A stretch of 64,000 bases of DNA from Mycogone perniciosa. Lineage: Eukaryota > Ascomycota > Sordariomycetes > Hypocreales > Hypocreaceae. Below are positions 58,103 to 64,000 of the stretch, piece after piece (position 1 is the stretch's first letter; each line of letters opens with the position of its first letter). The stretch is taken from positions 1 through 64,000 of the forward strand of contig JAOALB010000169.1 in assembly GCA_025331125.1 (NCBI GenBank), written 5' to 3'. The position numbers were made by a program, and so were the translations under genes. The notes beneath the pieces are model-generated. The model was not told where the DNA came from and ran no database searches. It saw nothing but the letters and a program-made list of their open reading frames with translations.

Positions 58103-60074
58103 TTAATACACGTAAATGAAATCCTCGTTCTTTAAATCCGTCACATCCTCAAACGCCTTGTCTCCGATTCTCTCTTCGCCATGGTTCAAAATATGCTCCA
58201 CATTATCCGCGGACCCTTGAACCATACTTAGATCCTTGATGTTCTCGGCCTTCCCGAGAGCCCGTCGCTTGGCTGCCTGCCGCGTATTTAGCACCTTGAT
58301 CCACAGCATACCAGCAATGACCAACACAGCCAGGACCACAAAGAGGGCCAGATTGGATCGCAGGCCGCGGTCATATCTCGGCTTCTCGTCAGGCTGGAAT
58401 AGCTGTGGGCCAATGATGTTGCCCACGCTGGCGCCGACGAACAGCATAGCAGTCGTGACTTTGCGCTTGGTGTCTCCAGCAGTGTTTTGTCCGGACCAGG
58501 AGTAGATAAGGGGAGAGATGCCCGGATAGAACGAGATGATGTAATATCCAGCGAGCAGTACGGCGCGCTCACTCGACGCTCGGCCCACCGCAAGGAGAAT
58601 GGCGCAGCCGGCGATTGGGGGGAGACACAGGAGTAAGAGGACGGCGGACTTCATTTTTAGGCGATCGGAGAGCCAGGCGCCGCCGAGAGTGGCAATCATT
58701 TGGACGGCACCAAAGGGGATATTAAAGAGAATGGTATTAAAGGAGTCGAAGCCGAAGGATTGGATAATGAGGGGACCGAAAGTAGAGATGCCGCCACTCG
58801 GGATATTGCAGTAGATATTCAGTTAGTCCAAGTCCAAGACAAAAGCACCCCGGAGAGCAAGGGAGAGGGAAACGAACGAGATGGTGAGCATCATGGAGAA
58901 CCATAGCCAGGTTTTGAGGTCGAGCATGGCTTCGCGAACATGGTCCCATTTCCAGACTCCCGAGCTAATTCCCATCTGGTTCATTCGAAGACGCTCAATG
59001 GCAATAAGTTTATCATCCTCCTTGAGGAACTTTGCATCCATTGGCGAGTTGGGCATGAAGATACTAGACTGTGTGAGTAGATGTCCATATCTAGCCGGGA
59101 GGCTTGCGGTCAGCAACTTACAACATAACTGCCGAAAACGCAACAGTGATTGCACCGCAGAAAAGAAAGATGATCTACTATTGTTAGTCTTCTGGGCTCT
59201 ATCGAAACGGGAACTCGTTGACGATAGGCTTACTTGATATGGCCGCAAGCTGGACTAGATGTGTCCCAGACCATACGAAAGAAGACTTCCCAACTGTGGT
59301 TATGATATGGCGGTTAGCATCCTGTATGAATTGACCCAGATTGGATGGATAGCTCACCATATTCATAACACCCAGCATAGCGTACCATGAAGCATTTCGC
59401 GTCGTTTGGTCCGAGCGTCGATACCACATTTGAACAACAGCAATAAACGTAGGAGCTAGCCATAGAAATCACGTCGTTAGCCACCCTATCATGCAGTAAT
59501 CTGCTCGGATGTGTTCAAGAGAAGACTTACCGACTGAAGCCTCAAAAGCTCCAAGCAACAGCCTCGAAGCCATCAATCCTCCAAAATCCTTCGCCACCGT
59601 CATTCCGCACAACACGGCTCCCCAGCACAACACCATTGTGGAGATGAACTTGCCCAGAGGCAACTTCACCAGCCCATATGCCACCAGTGGCTGGAACACC
59701 AGCTGCGCGACGTACACCACCGAGCCTAGCCATGAGAACTCCTGGCCCACAAGGTGGGTGTCACTGATGAGATTGAAGACGGAGGCATATGATAGCGTTG
59801 ACTTGTCGAGTGATTGGAGGCAGTACACGAGAAGGATGATGGGCGGAATGTGCAAGTCTATTTTGCGGAGAATGCGAGCATTGTCGGCAGAGGTGACCAC
59901 GACACTGTGGCCGGCCTGTTTGAGAAATTGGGCGGCCTTGTCTCTGCCTGCCAAGGGGTCATTGTTTGAGACAGGCTGGATTTCATTGTCGTTCTTGACA
60001 TCTTTATGGCCTTGCCCCTGGTTTGGAGGCGTCTCCAATTGGATGTTGTCAGTGTTGTCCTTGTTGGACGGCAT
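58103..60074 (-). pseudogene. Dal5-like MFS transporter with nonsense codon and lost splice acceptor
   Basis: The expected exons are 60074-59531, 59455-59358, 59293-59234, 59174-59122, 59063-58878 and 58805-58103. They total 1644 bp, an exact 548 codons, and read as a full ACS-family permease (PSNKDNTDNIQ..., QSLDKSTLSYASVF, LMASRLLLGAFEASV, FMPNSPMDAKFLKEDDK, IPSGGISTFGPLI, YSWSGQNTAGDTKRK). Two substitutions break it. A TAG at 59255-59257 (codon 227) replaces the glutamine expected in GHIQSSLRPYQ. At the last acceptor, AA stands where AG is needed before TATCCCGAGTGG (plus 58806-58807), so the branch sequence GACTAAC is not followed by a usable site. Without that splice a TAA follows in frame at 58820. 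Both are GC-to-AT changes. It shares a divergent promoter with the GH31 gene. Confidence 0.8.
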
Positions 60075-60860
60075 TTTGGCCGGGTCGTTCGGCGAGATAG
60101 GTAGGTTATCAAAGATATAAAGTGTGATGACGCGTTGTTCACTACCATAAAAGCGCAGCAGGAACAAGTTCACAACATGGGCAATTCAACATGATATTTA
60201 TACAGATAGTCGAGAAGGTTCAACTAGCACTACTACGTACAACAACCCCAGATTATGTCTTTACAAAAAGAGACTACACTGGGGACGCTACACATTCCCC
60301 GTGGGGGGGCCAGCAGCCTGGTAACTATCGATTTTGCGGGGGAGATTTGAGCATCATGATAGGTCAACAGGATATATTCCTCTTTCTCCGTCGGATTTCC
60401 TCACCTTTCTCCGGTTCCTCCTCCACAGCGGATATCGTTTCCGGTGGCTAAACCGGCAGTTCTCGTATTCTCATTTAGGGACAAGAACGATCCGTTCTGG
60501 TTTGTCATGGAACGGGCTGATGACCAGTGGAGAGTACGGAGTATTATTGAATAGGGATATTTGCGACGGCTCGACTCTCAAGTTATACTCTGCAGAGTGC
60601 AGAGTAAAGACCGAATGTACGTATTACTACGGTAAAAAACTCCGCACGGGGGACTCCGTACAAAGTCCTGATTCGAGTGCCACCGTGAGATCGACATCCA
60701 CTCCTATGTGGGCATGCAGACACATGTGATGCCAATAAAGTGGATTTGCAAATATCCAAGTATAAAGTATCCAACTCCCACCGGATTACGAATTCACAGT
60801 CTTCTCATCGGAAATTTAACACAATAGAATTTCACAGGTATTTTTAATCACTATTTCAAG
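60075..60860. promoter_or_regulatory. Divergent promoter between the Dal5-like permease and GH31 genes
   Basis: The 786-bp region contains a CCCCGTGGGGGG inverted G/C element near 60298-60309 and GCGGGGGA near 60337, both similar to carbon-catabolite (CreA SYGGRG) sites by consensus only. A GTACGGAGTA copy lies near 60536. No gene is supported. Confidence 0.4.
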
Positions 60861-63407
60861 ATGCCCCAACAAGAGCGCGTCCCCTCATCCTGGGTACTCG
60901 CCCAAGCACCCGAAAGCAGCTCAAACACCAAGTCATCACTCTCCCTCAACAACACAGATCCCCAACTCCCTTTCAAGTTCACATTCGAGGCTCTCCGCCC
61001 TAATGTCTTCAGAACAACATTCACTTCTGAAACTCACCCACTGCCTCCTCACCCAAGTGTACCCCTCCTGGGTAAGCAGCTGGATGCTGCGTTCATCACC
61101 GTGGCATCTACAGACACAAGCAAAGACATCCAAGTTGGAAATGTTGTTACCAGAGTAGACTGGAGCGAGTCAACCCCTCTCCTCACCGTCTTCTTCCAAG
61201 GCGCTGAAGATAAACCACTTCACGAGGATTTGCCCAATCGATCATACGTGACTGACGGACCTGGTGTGACACACTATTCACGCTATTATAGGGATACCCT
61301 ATATGTTGGTCTGGGAGAAAAGGCTGCGCCGATGAACCTTGCAGGGCGGAAATTTGAGATTTCTGCCACAGACAGTTTTGGTTACGATGTCTACCGGACT
61401 GATCCGCTCTACAAGAACATCCCACTTCTCATCAATGCTACGCCAAATGGCTGCGTGGCGCTCTTCTCGACTTCTTACTCACGGGGCTCCTACTCCATTG
61501 GGGCCGAAATGGACGGCATGTGGGGTCGCTACAAAGTCTACCGACAAGATCACGGAGGCCTGGAGGAGTATCTCATCGTTGGGAAGACGCTTCAGGACAT
61601 CGTCACGACCTATGCTGATCTGGCTTGCTATCCCCTCCTCGTCCCTCGATGGGCTTTCGGATACCTGTCCGGCGGGATGAAGTACTCTATGCTTGACGAC
61701 CCTCCAGCTTCTGAAGCGCTTCTTGAACTTGCGCGCAAGATGAAGGAACACGACATCCCTTGTTCAGCCTATCAAACGTCCTCTGGATACACTGTTGCTG
61801 AGCAGCCACCCAAACACGCAACGTGTTTACCTGGAACCGTCACCGGTTTTCGGACCCGGAGGGATTCATCAAGGAGTACCACAAACTCGGTATGCGGCTC
61901 ATTGCCAACGTGAAGCCTTACGTTCTGGCCAACCACCCAGAGTATGAGAAGCCCAAGGCAGCAAATGCCTTGTTCATTGATCCACACACAAAGCAGACCG
62001 CAGTCACCCGACTGTGGAGTGCTGGCGGAGGTGAAAGCGCTGAGGGTGGTCACATTGACTTCACGTCCGCTGCAGGGTTCAAGTGGTGGTTTGAAGGCGT
62101 CAAGAAGCTGAGAGAACAAGGAATAGACTGCATCTGGAATGACAATAATGAGTACACTGTCAGCGATGATGGCTGGATATGCGCGTTGAACGAGCCCTCA
62201 CTCAAAGTGCGAGATGATGTTAAGAACACGTCTCACATTGGTCTTTGGGGCCGCAACCTCCACACAGAGCTGCATGGCAAGGCATCACACGATGCGCTTG
62301 TCGGCTGCTCCAGAGGAGCGTCCGTTCGTCCTCACCCGCAGTGCAACTGCGGGCACCATGCGTTATGCTTGCAGCTCGTGGGGTGGAGATAATACTACAA
62401 GCTGGGCTAGTATGAAAGGCTCCAATGCCCTCGCCCTCAATGCAGGAATGTCCCTCCTACAATGCTACGGCCATGACATTGGGGGCTTTGAAGGTCCTCA
62501 GCCTTCCCCAGAGCTTCTCCTCCGCTGGATCCAGCTCGGCACACTCTCGCCTCGATTCGCCATCAACTGCTTCAAGACAATCAATGAGAACAATATCGGG
62601 GACGTCATTGAGCCCTGGATGTACCCTGCCATTACCCATCTAGTCCGCAAGGCCATTAAGCGCCGATATGCCCTGATTCCATACATCTACTCCCTAATGC
62701 TGACGAGCCATCATACTGCGGTACCACCGCAGCGCTGGACAGGATGGGGATATGAAACTGATCCCGAGGTGTGGACTGCTCCCTTAACGGATGGGGAGAC
62801 GCAATACTGGCTCGGAGAGTCTCTTTTGATTGCAGGAGTGTACGAGCCAGGCGCTACTCAAGCACGAGTCTACCTGCCCAGGGCCTCAAAGGCAGATGAG
62901 GGCTACGTGAACCTTAAAGCCCCGTATCAGTACTTGGAGGCTGGACAGTGGGCCACTATTGACGCCGAGTGGCATGGCGCCGGCATTCCAGTGCTTGCCA
63001 AGGTCGGAACCGCCATTCCAGTAGGCAGAGATGTCCAAGTTCTCTCTCCCGGTGAATCAGAGACCCCTGCAGACCTGCTGCTGGATGACTACCGTGCTGT
63101 TGAGATCTTCCCTCCACAGGGAGACTCCAACGGGAAGTGGTATGAGAGTGTGTGGTACGAGGATGACGGTGTCTCGGCTGTGGCAAAGAATAAGATCTCC
63201 GAGTATAAGATTGCATATTTGGCCACAGGGTCGGAGATCAAGGTGTCGTTTTCAAGGGATGAGACATCCGGATTTGTGGCGCCCTGGAACAACCTTGTCG
63301 TCATCCTCCCAGCAGGGGATACAAGAGCAGTTAGTACCAGTGAAGGTAGGGAGGTTCGGGTACTCGGACCAGATGATCTGGGAAGGAAAAGATTTGAGCT
63401 TTCTTAA
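60861..63407 (+). pseudogene. Glycoside hydrolase family 31 (alpha-glycosidase) with two compensating frameshifts
   Basis: GH31 enzymes are retaining alpha-glucosidases, alpha-xylosidases and relatives. The sequence is intronless with ATG 60861 and stop 63407. The first frame covers the N-terminal domain and barrel start (LPNRSYVTDGPGVTHYSRYY, PRWAFGYLSGGMKYS, SSGYTVAEQPPK). One A is missing from the A-run at 61812-61814; restoring it gives TRNVFTWNRHRF. The second frame carries GMRLIANVKPY and the nucleophile motif CIWNDNNEYT. One extra base near 62301-62306 moves to the third frame: PEERPFVLTRS, the acid/base motif SSWGGDN, SMKGSNAL, QCYGHDIGG and the C-terminal beta domains. The net shift is zero, yet about 490 bp of conserved core sits in another frame, including the nucleophile. 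If the indels are assembly errors, the gene would be intact and intracellular (no signal peptide). Confidence 0.85.
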
Positions 63408-63504
63408 GTCTGGCGAATTAGATGGATCCTTGATAGTAATATGACTGATCATGAAATACACATATTATCGACAAATCTTCCTTTCTTGTAATCTATTAGT
63501 GAAG

Positions 63505-64000
63505 TCAATCGCCGCTGTCCATAGGGCCCCAATCAAAGACATCCTCTCCTCCATTCAACGTTTCTAGGAGGATGTCATCAAGCCATGCCACTGCCGTTGC
63601 TGACGAAGAAAAGAGCGTCAGCCCAGAAAATCCCATTCAAAGACAAACTGTTCCGGCACAAATGAGTCCAGCCCGCTCTCTGCTTGCTCGCCAAAAACCG
63701 CCCCAAATGTCCTCCGGGGATGGAGAATCGCATCGCTTGGGGTAACATCTGTGCCAGCGTTGTACCCTTCCTGGAGCGTATTGCTGAACTTCTCAATGCC
63801 AGTCCGAAGGAGCTGTAGATAGAGCTTGCCGGTATTGCTTCGACTGCTGCCCAAAGTTCCATCGCCGGCTTCGCCCAACTCGGTCAGCAGAATGTTGCCG
63901 TGTGCTACAAGATCATGGCTCGAGCGTCCGTGGCTTTCCGGTAGCAAGATCGAAAGTTTGAGCAATAACAGATAGCAAAATGCACACTTGGCCCAGACAA
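63505..64000 (-). pseudogene. 3' part of a probable fungal-specific transcription factor (partial, one frameshift)
   Basis: The gene enters from the right edge of the window. The visible C-terminal part reads CAFCYLLLLKLSILLPE, NILLTELGEAGDG, LRTGIEKFSNTL and FVFEWDF. It is helical and resembles the C-terminal end of Zn2Cys6-type regulators, though no DNA-binding domain is in view. After FEWDF the frame stops at once (GGC TGA). One extra T in the T4 run (plus 63627-63630) would continue it as SGLTLFSSSATAVAWLDDILL to a stop at 63505 with the sequence ETLNGGEDVFDWG. So either the protein ends at 63618 or the continuation is real and a base is missing. It is tail-to-tail with GH31. Identity is tentative. 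Confidence 0.5.

Noticed and set aside
1..64000. CRISPR arrays, prokaryotic operons, rRNA genes
   Set aside because: The window is eukaryotic. No regularly spaced identical repeats or rRNA-like sequence were seen.

Overview
The window looks like nuclear DNA of a filamentous ascomycete (Pezizomycotina), most likely Eurotiomycetes. The genes carry short introns of about 50-90 bp with fungal splice signals (GTAAGT-like donors, CTAAC-like branch sites). The protein families are typical of these fungi: Zn2Cys6 regulators, LaeA-like methyltransferase, Dal5-type and DHA2 transporters, GH12/GH18/GH31/GH127-like enzymes and a Tft1/CelA-like GT2. The first ~5.9 kb is an extremely AT-rich block with Gypsy retrotransposon relics whose tryptophan codons have become stops, the signature of repeat-induced point mutation (RIP). 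A short palindrome (GTACGGAGTAC and relatives) is scattered through the intergenic DNA.

Layout. 1-5.9 kb: RIP-decayed Gypsy copies and a pair of 72-bp direct repeats. 7.3-12.3 kb: an O-methyltransferase gene with two frameshifts, head-to-head with a 9-exon LaeA-like methyltransferase, then a GH18 chitinase. 14.3-15.5 kb: an APH/CHK-like kinase. 17.5-24.8 kb: a Zn2Cys6 regulator, an L-fuconate-dehydratase-like enolase-superfamily enzyme and a DHA2 transporter with a GC-AG intron. 26-32 kb: a thioredoxin-reductase-like flavoprotein with an N-terminal signal sequence, an SDR, and a divergent Zn2Cys6 regulator with a nonsense codon. 32-38 kb: a DUF829 relic, a Dal5-like permease and a GH127/DUF1680-like protein. 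40.2-42.6 kb: a GT2 cellulose-synthase-like enzyme. 45.4-49.5 kb: a membrane-anchored GH12 and a decayed TAP-type alpha/beta hydrolase. 50.8-55.3 kb: a sugar transporter and a fused PLP-lyase/M20 deacylase. 55.9-60 kb: a homeobox/C2H2/Zn2Cys6-like regulator and a second, broken Dal5-like permease. 60.9-64 kb: a GH31 glycosidase with two frameshifts and the 3' end of another probable regulator.

The genes look like a mosaic of carbohydrate and amino-acid catabolism, transport and regulation in which transporters sit beside enzymes: sugar porter with the lyase/deacylase, Dal5-like permease with GH31 across one promoter, and Dal5-like permease with the GH127-like enzyme tail-to-tail. There is no PKS, NRPS or terpene synthase core, so no secondary-metabolite cluster is claimed. 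The most striking overall feature is how many genes are broken: seven of about 21 carry frameshifts, nonsense codons or a lost splice acceptor. Several are one-base losses in short homopolymers, so assembly error must be excluded for those. The C-to-T type nonsense and splice changes are harder to explain that way.
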